A stretch of 38,222 bases of DNA from Bdellovibrionota bacterium (GTDB lineage Bacteria > Bdellovibrionota > Bdellovibrionia > Bdellovibrionales > JAMPXM01). Below are positions 1 through 8,169 of this stretch, in pieces (the first letter of the stretch is position 1; each line of letters begins with the position of its first letter). The notes beneath the pieces were generated by a model. It made no database searches. It was not told the DNA's origin and saw only the letters and a program-made list of their open reading frames with translations. The stretch is from contig CAUJGS010000119.1 in the NCBI GenBank assembly GCA_963170185.1, positions 1 through 38,222 on the forward strand. The letters are read 5' to 3'. The position numbers and the translations under genes were made by a program.

Positions 1-1
1 A

Positions 2-826
2 TCTTCGCAAGAAAGCCAGTCCGGTGTTCCGAGTCCAGAGCCTTTGCCGGCAACGACCGAACAAGCGTCTGGAGCGAGTTCTTCGGATCGAAGAGAGAGT
101 CCGTCGACAACCAAAAGAGAACAAGCGGGCGGTGGGGCCAAGGGTTCCGATGATTCCAACGGCTCTGGCGGAACCAGTGGTACCAGTGACGCCGGCGACA
201 TCAGTGGTTCCGGCTTGGCTGATCAGCAGACCACGGGATCGACTGGACAGAACGCCGCTGGCTCGGCAGAGCGGCACGCCGAGCCAGCAAAGTCGCAGCC
301 AGAAAGTGATAAAAGCGAAACGCCGGTCGATACGGAAAAACGTATTCAAGAGTGGGAAGATCGCCTTGAAGAAATATTTGAAAACTTTAAGAGCGCGATT
401 CTCATCGTCCTGGTTGTATTGGTGGTGGTTATGTTGTTTCTTCATTTTAAACCTCAGAAAACGGAATCGGAAGAGACAAAGAAACTCAAGAAACACACTC
501 TGGGAGCCAGCGATCGCGAAAGACTGAAACTGCTTTTTCAGCTTGTAAAAGGGCGGGCGAAAGGCGATCGGCAAGAAGTCATAGAAACCTACAATGCGGT
601 CCTCGAAGTGTTTAGCGCTGCTCACTATCCTCGAGAAGACTGGAATCCGGTCGACGAGTACAGCGAGTCGATCGAGCAGCAAATTCCAACTATAGGAAAT
701 GACTTTCAGTCTTTGACAGCTACCTTTTCGGATGTCTTATATGGCGAGCAAGAAGTCGAACGTCTGGAGTTGGAGAAGTTTCGACAGGATGTTTCGGATA
801 TCTTGAAGTACTTCCGCCTTTCTTAG
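2..826 (+). CDS. Single-span membrane protein with Ser/Gly/Thr-rich segment, 5' end outside window
   Basis: The frame is open from the first bases of the window, so the start probably lies upstream; a TTG at 44 is the first start-like codon but has no good ribosome site. About 100 residues of low-complexity sequence rich in Ser, Gly, Thr, Asp and Glu come first. A short charged helix (EKRIQEWEDRLEEIFENF) follows, then a strongly hydrophobic segment of about 20 residues (AILIVLVVLVVVMLFLHF, about bases 396-449), then about 130 polar, probably helical residues containing two RE-rich stretches. It may be a bitopic inner-membrane protein with a flexible region on one side and a folded domain on the other. 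I do not recognise the family. It is followed 38 bases later by the methyltransferase gene on the same strand, possibly co-transcribed. Confidence 0.7.
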   Translation, partial: SSQESQSGVPSPEPLPATTEQASGASSSDRRESPSTTKREQAGGGAKGSDDSNGSGGTSGTSDAGDISGSGLADQQTTGSTGQNAAGSAERHAEPAKSQPESDKSETPVDTEKRIQEWEDRLEEIFENFKSAILIVLVVLVVVMLFLHFKPQKTESEETKKLKKHTLGASDRERLKLLFQLVKGRAKGDRQEVIETYNAVLEVFSAAHYPREDWNPVDEYSESIEQQIPTIGNDFQSLTATFSDVLYGEQEVERLELEKFRQDVSDILKYFRLS

Positions 827-864
827 GGGCTGGCGCGAGGTCGAGTTATGAACGGGAGCGCGGT

Positions 865-1713
865 TTGGAAAAGAAAGAAGAAATAAAAGATCTTTGGCCG
901 GGACAATCGCACGAGCTCCTAAAAGCGCTTCATATTTTGACTCGTGACGGGAAACTCAATCAGGACTCGCGCCGCAAATTAAAACAGGTGCAGCACCTTG
1001 TGCAGCTCATTTCTCCGGGCCTTGAAAACCAAAAACTCATTGTCGATCTTGGCGCCGGGAAGTCGTATTTGGGTTTCATGCTCTACGATCTTTGGATGCG
1101 TGAACGGGAAGAGACGAGGCTGGTAGCGATAGAAAGTCGCGAGAGTTTGATCGCATCAAGTCGTGAGATTGCCAGCAAGTCAGGCTTCAATCGTATTCAG
1201 TTTGTTTCGGGAACAATTCAAGAAGCGCGAAAATTGGATATTGTTCCGCCTGAAGTGGATGTCGTGACGGCGCTTCATGCGTGCGACACGGCGACGGACG
1301 ATAGCATTGTCTTCGCGATCGAAAAGAAGGCGAAATTCCTGGCACTGGTGCCGTGCTGTCAGGCCGAAGTAGCACGCTGGCTGGAATCGGTAAAAGAGCC
1401 GCGTGTCGCGGCGACGGCGCTTTGGCGGCACGCTCATCATCGGCGGGAATTTGGATCGCACTTGACCAACGTGATCCGCTCGTTGGTGCTCGAGTCTCTT
1501 GGGTACAAGGTTCGAGTAACTGAACTCATCGGATGGGAGCATGCGATGAAAAACGAGATCGTGGTCGCAACGAAGGTGCAGGGGCAGAACTCTCTCGCCA
1601 AGAGAAGTCTCGTGAACCTCTTGCGCGAGATGTCGCCGGATTTCGACTTTTCGCAGCCGCCCCTTTATCTCCTTAAGGGGCTTCGCGAAATCGGGATCGA
1701 CTTTTCTAGTTAG
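865..1713 (+). CDS. Class I SAM-dependent methyltransferase, METTL25/GSTCD-like (Methyltransf_32 type)
   Basis: A 282-residue cytoplasmic enzyme. The SAM-binding motif I is IVDLGAGKSYLGF (about residues 52-64), followed by an acidic strand end (VAIESRE) and by ALHACDTATDD (about residues 136-146) and VPCCQ (about residues 162-166). The combination DLGAGKGYLG plus HACDTATD plus PCC is typical of the family that includes the methyltransferase domains of eukaryotic METTL25 and GSTCD. The substrate is unknown. The TTG start at 865 is chosen because GGGAG sits 7 bases upstream; the ATG at 848 is out of frame and stops at once. Its stop overlaps the stop of the convergent VWA lipoprotein gene by four bases (TTAG shared). 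A 7-bp inverted repeat (1659-1681) lies inside its 3' end. Confidence 0.85.
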   Translation: MEKKEEIKDLWPGQSHELLKALHILTRDGKLNQDSRRKLKQVQHLVQLISPGLENQKLIVDLGAGKSYLGFMLYDLWMREREETRLVAIESRESLIASSREIASKSGFNRIQFVSGTIQEARKLDIVPPEVDVVTALHACDTATDDSIVFAIEKKAKFLALVPCCQAEVARWLESVKEPRVAATALWRHAHHRREFGSHLTNVIRSLVLESLGYKVRVTELIGWEHAMKNEIVVATKVQGQNSLAKRSLVNLLREMSPDFDFSQPPLYLLKGLREIGIDFSS

Positions 1714-3248
1714 TTCGCGCCAATCGCGCGCACTCGATCTGTGAGAACCTTGACGTCAAGGCCGCCATGCGTGCGAATCGAGTAACGGTCGGCGTTTTCA
1801 AGCACCGAGTCTCCTAAACGAAGCGACAAATAGCCTTCGAGTGTGGGTACGACCTCGAAGTCTTGCGGGCTGGCAAGTTTTCCGTTCAATAAAACAGAAA
1901 GGTCGGCCGCCGATTTCACCTCGGGATCTCGAATAATGATAACTTCGAGGTTCACCGTGTCTTTCAGCTCCGAGTAAGTGAAATAAGCTTCGATTTTGGA
2001 TTTCGCTTTCGGAGCTCTTGGAAGCTCGATGTCACCGTCCTCGGAAATCTCAAATTCCGTCTGGCGTTTCCCATCGACGTAGACCTTTATGGAATCGCGA
2101 TGAATTTTCTTTGCCGATCCGATTTTGAATTTCTTTTTATAGCTTTCACGTCCATTTGGCAGGTTGGACTGTACAGACTGGACGACGACCGTCGCAACAC
2201 GTCCATCTTTGAGTTTCACTTCGATTTTTCGATTGGCCAATGGAACGGTTGGATCAAACCCCATAGACTCTTCGATTTTGTACTGCACGACGTAGTTGGT
2301 CTGTACGCGTTCGATGATGCGATTGAGAATCGTATCGAGTGTGATTGTTCCGTTGATAAGGCTCTCGAAATTGAACCATTCGCCAAGGCTTGCCGCCACG
2401 ATTCCGGGGTTTCCTTGAAATGGAAGATTGTAACCGGCACGCTGCGGAGTGGCCGCAAACACTTTCATCTGGCTACGTTGAATCGCGCTTAAGACATCCG
2501 GAAAGCGAGGCGCCAGATTGCCGACGGTTCCCTGGTTTCCTGGGGAGTAGAGAAAACCGTCGTCTGTTACTAGAATCACGAAGCGTTGAGACTTATCCGC
2601 CCAAGGGGAGTCGGCGGCGTCGATCAGCGCCCGCATGGGGTTTTCGTTTAAGTCAGAACCGCCGGGATCGTTGAAACCGACGTGGGCGCGCAGTTTTGAG
2701 ATCTCAGAAATCAACTCGCGCACCTGGACCTCGGTCTTGGGGTCTTTGGGATCGTTGTCATAAAAGCGGTCGCACTTCTTTACCGTGTAGTCGCCAAACG
2801 TGACGAGGCACATGCGAGTGTGATGACCGCTGGCGCGACTTTTGTTTACGAAATTGATCAAACGCATCTTGGCCGACTCGATCGTCGGTTCCATTGATCC
2901 TGTGATGTCTACGGCAAAGACAATGTCTACCGTCTGTTCGATTTTCTCGGAATTTGCTTTCAATTGGATTCCTGGAACTGAACGTCCGTTTTCGAGAATT
3001 TCGACGTCAGCTTGTTTCAAATCTGTGATGTGATTTCCGTTAGCGAGCAGCGCTTGAAATACAAGTTGAGTCTCGTTGCTCTCAAGAGTGGGTTGTTCGA
3101 ATTCCACATGTGAGACGTCCATCTTGAAGAAGTTCGAGAAGAGCGAGTTTGGACCGTTGCTGGACTCAAGAGGTACGGCGTCGAACGCGACCGGCGCGCA
3201 CGCGGAACTGAGTCCAGCGACAAGAGAAAGCTTCATCCAGACTTTCAT
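1710..3248 (-). CDS. Lipoprotein with von Willebrand factor A domain
   Basis: A 512-residue exported protein. The N-terminus has a short hydrophobic segment ending in a lipobox (LSSAC, Cys17), so it is probably lipid-anchored to an envelope membrane. A vWA domain occupies about residues 105-320: VDIVFAVDITGSMEP gives a MIDAS-like D-x-T-x-S (Thr in place of the usual first Ser), and FVILVTDDG supplies the later acidic site. The last 190 residues look beta-rich, with repeated KVYVDGK and LLNGK-like turns, possibly Ig-like modules. The family generally binds proteins through a bound metal ion; the partner is unknown. The ATG is preceded by AAGGAGG about 5 bases away, a strong ribosome site. It stands alone, convergent with the methyltransferase gene. 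Confidence 0.88.
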   Translation of the reverse strand: MKVWMKLSLVAGLSSACAPVAFDAVPLESSNGPNSLFSNFFKMDVSHVEFEQPTLESNETQLVFQALLANGNHITDLKQADVEILENGRSVPGIQLKANSEKIEQTVDIVFAVDITGSMEPTIESAKMRLINFVNKSRASGHHTRMCLVTFGDYTVKKCDRFYDNDPKDPKTEVQVRELISEISKLRAHVGFNDPGGSDLNENPMRALIDAADSPWADKSQRFVILVTDDGFLYSPGNQGTVGNLAPRFPDVLSAIQRSQMKVFAATPQRAGYNLPFQGNPGIVAASLGEWFNFESLINGTITLDTILNRIIERVQTNYVVQYKIEESMGFDPTVPLANRKIEVKLKDGRVATVVVQSVQSNLPNGRESYKKKFKIGSAKKIHRDSIKVYVDGKRQTEFEISEDGDIELPRAPKAKSKIEAYFTYSELKDTVNLEVIIIRDPEVKSAADLSVLLNGKLASPQDFEVVPTLEGYLSLRLGDSVLENADRYSIRTHGGLDVKVLTDRVRAIGAN

Positions 3249-3488
3249 CGGCCCTCCTTACGGGACAGGCTTACAGGAATCACGCGAAGACCCGCTAGTT
3301 GCGGCGAAGCGTGAAACGACCAGAATTGAGAGGTTGCAATTCCTTGCCCAGCTGGACCTTTTTTGAATTCCCGAACGACGGCGAGGAATTAAATGAAAAG
3401 TCTCACTAAGAGAATGAAAACTAAAACGTCTGAAAGTTCGACGGCATTATTTGCGCGGATTCATAATGCAAATTTCGCAAAGCTTTTT

Positions 3489-4454
3489 TTACTCGTCCGA
3501 GTCAGAACGTTCGCTACTGAGCCAGTAAACGTTAACGCCGGTGAAAAGTGTCACGGTTTGATCCGCCTTGTGTAGTGGACTTGTTTGATTGGCGGAAAGT
3601 CCGTGATGGTTATGTCGTAAGCCGACAAAGAATGTGCTCCCGATGTTGGAGCCGCGTCGCTGAGAGACTTTTAAAACGAGTCCCGACGAGATCGATAGCA
3701 GGCCCGGTTTGGCGTCGTAAGTGGGCCGCTCGGTCGTGGCGTATTCCGGTTGCACGGAGAAGAAGTAGTTAGCTAAATGGTCACTGATGATAGAGACGGA
3801 CGTGTCGATTTCAAAGGCGATCTGGGCATCGATGAGTTCGGACTTTTTAAAAACTCGCTCAAACGAGATTTCGGGTTGAAGGATAAAACCACGGTGCGAA
3901 AGACTTGCGAAGTCCGAAGAAAAAACGGTGCGAATCGGAAATAGAAGTCGCAACGTGTCTCCTCGGCCGCACGGGCCATCGGCGACACAATCATCGCGTC
4001 GCAAGCGCCAACGAAACCCAACTCGAGGCCCTGCTTCGCCGATCCAGTCGAGCTTCGGCATCCCTTTGCGGGCTTCGTTTTCATAGCTATTGACGGGGAA
4101 TGAGGCGCCGCCGGAAAGATCGATCTCCGTGTCCTCTAAGCGAATGAGTCTTGCGCGAGTTCCATCGTCATCGGAACGCAGGATGCGTCCTCTGTATCGA
4201 AATGTCGGAATGGCAAGAAAGCGTAGACTGGATTGATTCGCCGCCGGGTAATGCGGCGTAACTCCGCCGCCGGCGCCAAAGCCAAACTGCCAAAGCGGGC
4301 GATTCTTGCTTTTCGCGCCACCGGAGCGCGTAGCTTCTGGCGGTACGTTTTCCGGGGGCGGCTGTGGCACCGTCTGATGCGCATTTGCGGCGGTGGGGTA
4401 AGTCGATATCGACAAGGCTACGGCCAGCAAAACGGAGTTCAAATAAACGCGCAT
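3489..4454 (-). CDS. MipA/OmpV family outer-membrane protein
   Basis: A 321-residue precursor starting at ATG 4454, where a clear signal peptide begins (MRVYLNSVLLAVALSIS, likely cleavage after AANA). An upstream GTG at 4496 would add 14 charged residues ahead of the signal and is less likely. After a Pro-rich linker, the barrel shows the family signature: GAGGGVTPHYPAANQSS, then FLAIPTFRYRGRILRSDDDG, then strands with alternating aromatic residues. In E. coli MipA is a scaffold for murein-synthesising enzymes; in vibrios OmpV is a porin-like barrel. The precise role here is not known. It is divergent from the GGDEF gene with about 156 bases between starts. Downstream of the stop there is no good terminator. 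Confidence 0.9.
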   Translation of the reverse strand: MRVYLNSVLLAVALSISTYPTAANAHQTVPQPPPENVPPEATRSGGAKSKNRPLWQFGFGAGGGVTPHYPAANQSSLRFLAIPTFRYRGRILRSDDDGTRARLIRLEDTEIDLSGGASFPVNSYENEARKGMPKLDWIGEAGPRVGFRWRLRRDDCVADGPCGRGDTLRLLFPIRTVFSSDFASLSHRGFILQPEISFERVFKKSELIDAQIAFEIDTSVSIISDHLANYFFSVQPEYATTERPTYDAKPGLLSISSGLVLKVSQRRGSNIGSTFFVGLRHNHHGLSANQTSPLHKADQTVTLFTGVNVYWLSSERSDSDE

Positions 4455-4530
4455 CAAGCAAGACCTTGGTTCTGGATAAAAACGAGACAGCTTCACGATA
4501 CCGACAAATGGTTCGTAGGTCGAGAGTCTC

Positions 4531-4558
4531 TTTAGGGGAACTGGTCGTGAGCCGATAT
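4531..4558 (+). promoter_or_regulatory. Possible flagellar-sigma (FliA-like) promoter before the GGDEF gene
   Basis: GCCGATAT at 4551-4558 differs by one base from the sigma-28 minus-10 consensus GCCGATAA. The minus-35 side (TTTAGGGG at 4531-4538) is a poor match to TAAAGTTT and the spacer is 12 rather than 11 bases. It would start transcription about 45 bases before the ATG at 4611. Tentative. Confidence 0.2.
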
Positions 4559-4610
4559 AGAAGTGTCGTATCTGCTGGCCGTTAAGGGTCGAATTTTAGG
4601 AGAGCTTCGG

Positions 4611-5723
4611 ATGAAGAAGTGGATTCAGAAACTGGTCGATCAGTTAGGTTTCGATCGTGCGTCCGAATCTGGGTCTGGAAAGAAAAAGAAGCTCGAGATC
4701 TCGGAAGATCGAGCGACGCTGCTTTATATGCTCGACGTCTATTCCAAGCACTTGAATGAAATTGAAAATCATCCGGTTCGCAAGGTACGTGACTCATTTG
4801 ACGAGCTTGCACGTGAGCTTGTAGATCCGGCGTCAAAAGCGGACCCTGAAAAGCTCTTGTTTCGCGCTCGGCAGTTCTTTTCCGCTTATCGAATCGACGA
4901 ATATACTTACGTTCGTAAAACATTCGAAGACTTTAAGTCGATCCTTTGGGATTTTGTCGAGCAGCTGGCCGATGATTCAAGGTTCGAGCAAGTGGCCGAC
5001 AAAGAAGTTAAATCGAGTCTTAAAGACCTTCGTGAAGCCGTGGAGAGTGAGTCGATCGATATTCTTCGCACGAAATCACGGGAGTTTATCGACTCGTACA
5101 TCGAATACACTTCGAAACGCGACGAGCGTCGTATTCGCCGCATGAATTCGATCAAAAAGAATCTCGACAGCGTAAAAAAGAAACTCGTCGAGGCCGATCG
5201 TTCGATGCGAACGGATCATTTAACGGGTGCTTACAATCGCCTCAGCTTCGACGAACATGTCAAACAGCAGATGAGTCTTTCGGATGTAGCGGGTCTTCCT
5301 GTGACGCTTTGTATGATGGACATCGACTTCTTTAAAAAGATCAACGATACCCATGGTCACGACATCGGTGATTTCGTCTTAAAAGAGTGTGTTCGTATTC
5401 TGCACGAGTGTTACGGCAAAGAAACCGACTTCGTGGCACGTATCGGGGGCGAAGAGTTCGCCGTGATTCTTCAGGATCACGACGTTCAAAAGTCGGTCGA
5501 GCGGGCGGGTCTGGCGTTTGAGCGCATTCGCAAAGAGGTCTTCGTTCATGCCTCAACGGAAATTCGTTTCACTGTGTCTATGGGCATTGCCCAGTACGAA
5601 TTAAACGAAAGCTCCGATCAGTGGATCAAACGCGCCGACCAGGCGCTCTATGATTCCAAACACGGCGGCCGCAACCGCTGGACAGTGGCGGCATCCGGAC
5701 CATCTATTAAGCGTGTCGCTTAA
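4611..5723 (+). CDS. Diguanylate cyclase (GGDEF) with helical N-terminal domain
   Basis: A 370-residue protein predicted to make cyclic di-GMP from two GTP. The ATG at 4611 is preceded by TAGGAGAG; an upstream GTG at 4563 in the same frame is weaker. Residues 1-195 are charged and helical, ending in a coiled-coil-like stretch (IKKNLDSVKKKLVEADRSM) that leads into TDHLTGAYNR, the usual entry to GGDEF domains. The domain has MDIDFFKKINDTHGHDIGD (metal-binding Asp237) and an intact active-site motif GGEEF at 279-283. The product-inhibition I-site RxxD is KETD here (270-273), so feedback inhibition may be weakened. There is no membrane segment or known sensor domain. The N-terminal domain is not one I recognise. 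Confidence 0.93.
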   Translation: MKKWIQKLVDQLGFDRASESGSGKKKKLEISEDRATLLYMLDVYSKHLNEIENHPVRKVRDSFDELARELVDPASKADPEKLLFRARQFFSAYRIDEYTYVRKTFEDFKSILWDFVEQLADDSRFEQVADKEVKSSLKDLREAVESESIDILRTKSREFIDSYIEYTSKRDERRIRRMNSIKKNLDSVKKKLVEADRSMRTDHLTGAYNRLSFDEHVKQQMSLSDVAGLPVTLCMMDIDFFKKINDTHGHDIGDFVLKECVRILHECYGKETDFVARIGGEEFAVILQDHDVQKSVERAGLAFERIRKEVFVHASTEIRFTVSMGIAQYELNESSDQWIKRADQALYDSKHGGRNRWTVAASGPSIKRVA

Positions 5724-5726
5724 TTC

Positions 5727-5750
5727 AAGTTCGACATCTGTCGAACTTTT
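5727..5750 (+). terminator. Rho-independent terminator after the GGDEF gene
   Basis: Perfect 9-bp stem AAGTTCGAC / GTCGAACTT with a 4-base loop (ATCT), running into TTTT, four bases after the GGDEF stop codon. Confidence 0.8.
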
Positions 5751-5909
5751 GAGAGGCCGTCACGCCTTTCTTACTGTCAAAGCTTTTGCGGTCAGATAAC
5801 TGGATTGTAACTCCCTAAATATCCCCATCTGAAATCTATTGGTTCTCATAGTGAATTGTCGTTGCCCCGATCTTGCCTAGGCTTCTATGGCAAGAAGGAG
5901 CCAGCAACC

Positions 5910-6908
5910 ATGCAGAACCTCAGAATCAACGCCAAATTTAAACGTCAAACAGATCGGCTCAAAGCCACAGCCCTCTTCTTGGTGGCGCTCGCTGTGATTC
6001 TTGCGACTTTGACCAGTCATGCCGATACCGGTGCCGCGGTTGGTGACCTGCGGTTGATGTCTCAATTTGATGCGGTATCAGGCGATTACAGACTATCAAG
6101 CAGCGAAGCCGCGCGAAGCGGACGGACCGGCATTCGGCTTCAGTATAGTTCGAAGTCGCGACACCGAGGGCTTTTTGGATGGGGATGGTGCTCGGATCTC
6201 GATGCTGAAATCAAGAAGTCGGAAAGTGGAGTCTATACCTACCGAGGCTGTGAGTTTCCAAGCGCCGACATCGCCGACCCGAGAGACACCAACGGCAATA
6301 TGAGAGTACTGCCCGGCGGTCGCATTCAGCGAACACGAGGTGACGGAGTCGAGCAAACTTTCGATAGCGATGGGGCCTTGGTGAGTCTCAAGAGCCCTAG
6401 TGGAGAGATCGCAACGATTTCTCGAACCGACACGGTCATTCTCTTTCAAGCCGCGCGTACATACAAAGTGTCGGTGGACCGCGAGCATCGCCTGGCAAAA
6501 GAGATCGAAGAAATTGGACGAGATCGCGAGTCGATACGGTCCTGGAGCCTTAAGTTTGACGGGGTTTTTCTGGCAAGACTTGGCGGTGAAACATATCAAT
6601 ATGATGCCTATCGACGCATGATTCGCCGCGAGCGAGCGACGGTGACCGGCGGGCTCGAGCGAGAGCTTGTGGGATACCGAGCCGATGATGGCGGCATCGG
6701 GCGGTTCGAGAGGCAGGCCGCCTCACCCGAGAACCGGCTCCTTGTGACGGTGCGGGTGAGTGAGGAGTCGGGAAAAATCGAGATCAAAGCGGAACGGGGT
6801 GCAGAAATGCACCCCGTTCGCATTTTCTACGACATGCATCTTAAAACTCTCGAGCTCTTTGGAGATCGACAAACAGCAAGAAGCCTCTTGCGACACTTGA
6901 TGTCCTAG
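5910..6908 (+). CDS. Short exported protein with RHS-type N-terminal motif
   Basis: A 332-residue precursor. The ATG at 5910 has AAGGAG 9 bases upstream; earlier in-frame TTG starts lack one. A signal peptide (TALFLVALAVILATLTSHA) is followed by DTGAAVGDLRLMSQFD and then by a segment resembling the start of RHS/YD-repeat proteins: SGRTGIRLQYSSKSRHRGLF and FGWGWCSDLDAEI, then CEFPSADI and a run of short beta-rich units such as YQYDAYRRMIRRERA. A normal RHS protein exceeds 1000 residues and carries many YD repeats, a core DPxG motif and a variable toxin tip; these are missing. It may be a truncated RHS gene or a small protein built from the same fold. It lies 37 bases before the subtilase gene and is probably co-transcribed with it. 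Confidence 0.75.
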   Translation: MQNLRINAKFKRQTDRLKATALFLVALAVILATLTSHADTGAAVGDLRLMSQFDAVSGDYRLSSSEAARSGRTGIRLQYSSKSRHRGLFGWGWCSDLDAEIKKSESGVYTYRGCEFPSADIADPRDTNGNMRVLPGGRIQRTRGDGVEQTFDSDGALVSLKSPSGEIATISRTDTVILFQAARTYKVSVDREHRLAKEIEEIGRDRESIRSWSLKFDGVFLARLGGETYQYDAYRRMIRRERATVTGGLERELVGYRADDGGIGRFERQAASPENRLLVTVRVSEESGKIEIKAERGAEMHPVRIFYDMHLKTLELFGDRQTARSLLRHLMS

Positions 6909-6945
6909 TAGGTATGGAAAGCGAACCAACGAAGTGGAGGAAAGT

Positions 6946-8157
6946 ATGAGTATTTGGAGAAGTGAGGGATGGAAGCTAAACGGACCGAAGGGTGCGGGCC
7001 TGCTCTTGGTTGTCTGGTTGGGGTTATCTGCTGCGCAGGGAATTCAGAGTTTACCTGCTCAGCCGCTATCAAAACCCCGTCCGGAACAAGTAAGGCCACC
7101 CGTTGAAAATCGAAAAGAAGAGAACTCAAAGCCTCCGCGAAGTGTCGCATCGGAAGAGGATGTTCTTGTCGCGATCATCGACACGGGTGTTGATATCAAT
7201 CATCCGGATTTAGCACCTTACATATGGCAAAACCCCGGTGAAGTCGGCTTCGATGCCAAAGGGCGAGACAAGAGGACTAATGGAATCGATGATGACGGGA
7301 ATGGTTACATCGACGATGTTCATGGTTTCGACTTCACGACCAATCGTGGACCGTCCAAGGACCTTAACGGGCATGGGACGCATATTGCCGGGATCATCGC
7401 CGAGAGATTGAAAGCGGCTGATATCAGAAACGTGAAACTCATGGTTCTTACCTATTACCGAGACGGAATCGATGGGCAAGCGGCTCTCGGCAACTCGATC
7501 GAGTGCGTGCGCTACGCTATCCAAATGGGTGCCAAGATCATCAATTACTCGGGTGGCGGACTCTATCCGAACCCACGTGAACGACAAGTTTTTCTCGAAG
7601 CCGAAAGACAGGGGATCTTGGTGGTCGCGGCCGCGGGCAACGAAGCCAGCAACTCAGAAAAGTCGCCATTTTATCCGGCCAACTATGGATTCAGCAATAT
7701 CATCTCGGTGACAGCCGTCGACGGCACAAGCCTTGGGATTCTTCCCTCAAGCAACTTTGGAAAGCGGTCGGTTCATGTGGCCGCCATTGGAAAAGACATT
7801 CGCTCGACGATGCCGGGAGGTGGATACGGGACCATGACGGGAACCTCGCAAGCGACGGCCATCGTGACCGGGCAGGCGGTTCGGGCCTACCTTGCGGCCA
7901 AGCAAGGTGAGAACGGTCCGAGTCCAGAGATGGTGATGGAGATGGTGATGGCGAGCTCAAGTCCACAGCGAGGCCTTGCTGGAAAAACTCAGGAAGGAAC
8001 GGTGCTCTCGGATCACGATCTCGATTGGATCCGGCCACAAGCAAAGATGGCGAAAGCCCAGACAAAGAAGTCCTCCATCGGAGAGGCTCTGTTAAGAGCC
8101 CTCTCCGATGAGGAAGATCGAGGCCTTGCTGTTAAGTCAGGGTTGGCCCCGCGATAA
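6946..8157 (+). CDS. Exported subtilisin-like serine protease (peptidase S8)
   Basis: A 403-residue precursor. The ATG at 6946 has GGAGG 5 bases upstream; a GTG at 6934 would put four extra residues in front. The N-terminal hydrophobic segment (GAGLLLVVWLGLSAAQG) is a signal peptide or anchor. The catalytic triad is complete: Asp79 in VAIIDTGVD, His143 in NGHGTHIAGI, Ser301 in GTMTGTSQATA, with the oxyanion Asn232 in AAAGNEAS. An Asp-rich loop DDDGNGYIDD at 115-124 is the calcium-site type seen in several bacterial subtilases. Between signal and catalytic domain there are only about 35 residues, so no full I9 prodomain is present. About 90 residues follow the catalytic Ser. The preceding RHS-like gene could encode a partner or substrate; that is inference. 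Confidence 0.95.
   Translation: MSIWRSEGWKLNGPKGAGLLLVVWLGLSAAQGIQSLPAQPLSKPRPEQVRPPVENRKEENSKPPRSVASEEDVLVAIIDTGVDINHPDLAPYIWQNPGEVGFDAKGRDKRTNGIDDDGNGYIDDVHGFDFTTNRGPSKDLNGHGTHIAGIIAERLKAADIRNVKLMVLTYYRDGIDGQAALGNSIECVRYAIQMGAKIINYSGGGLYPNPRERQVFLEAERQGILVVAAAGNEASNSEKSPFYPANYGFSNIISVTAVDGTSLGILPSSNFGKRSVHVAAIGKDIRSTMPGGGYGTMTGTSQATAIVTGQAVRAYLAAKQGENGPSPEMVMEMVMASSSPQRGLAGKTQEGTVLSDHDLDWIRPQAKMAKAQTKKSSIGEALLRALSDEEDRGLAVKSGLAPR
8072..8113 (+). repeat. Long imperfect inverted repeat inside the 3' end of the S8 protease gene
   Basis: Left arm 8072-8090 and right arm 8095-8113 pair over about 18 positions around a GTTA loop, with only one-base bulges (for example CATCGGAGAGG-CTCT against AGAGCCCTCTCCGATG). 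It lies in coding sequence for SIGEALLRALSDEE and has no following T-run, so it is not a standard terminator. Confidence 0.7.
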
Positions 8158-8169
8158 CGAACTTAATTC

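Noticed and set aside
1659-1681. GCCCCTT / AAGGGGC hairpin near the end of the methyltransferase gene
   Set aside because: It is inside coding sequence, short, and not followed by a T-run; too weak to call a terminator.
3393-3575. Plus-strand 60-codon frame with a GAGGAAT ribosome-like site
   Set aside because: Half of it is antisense to the OmpV-type gene, composition is not protein-like and no family pattern is seen.
6096-6599. Minus-strand 167-codon frame
   Set aside because: Antisense to the RHS-like gene, which has signal peptide and ribosome site.
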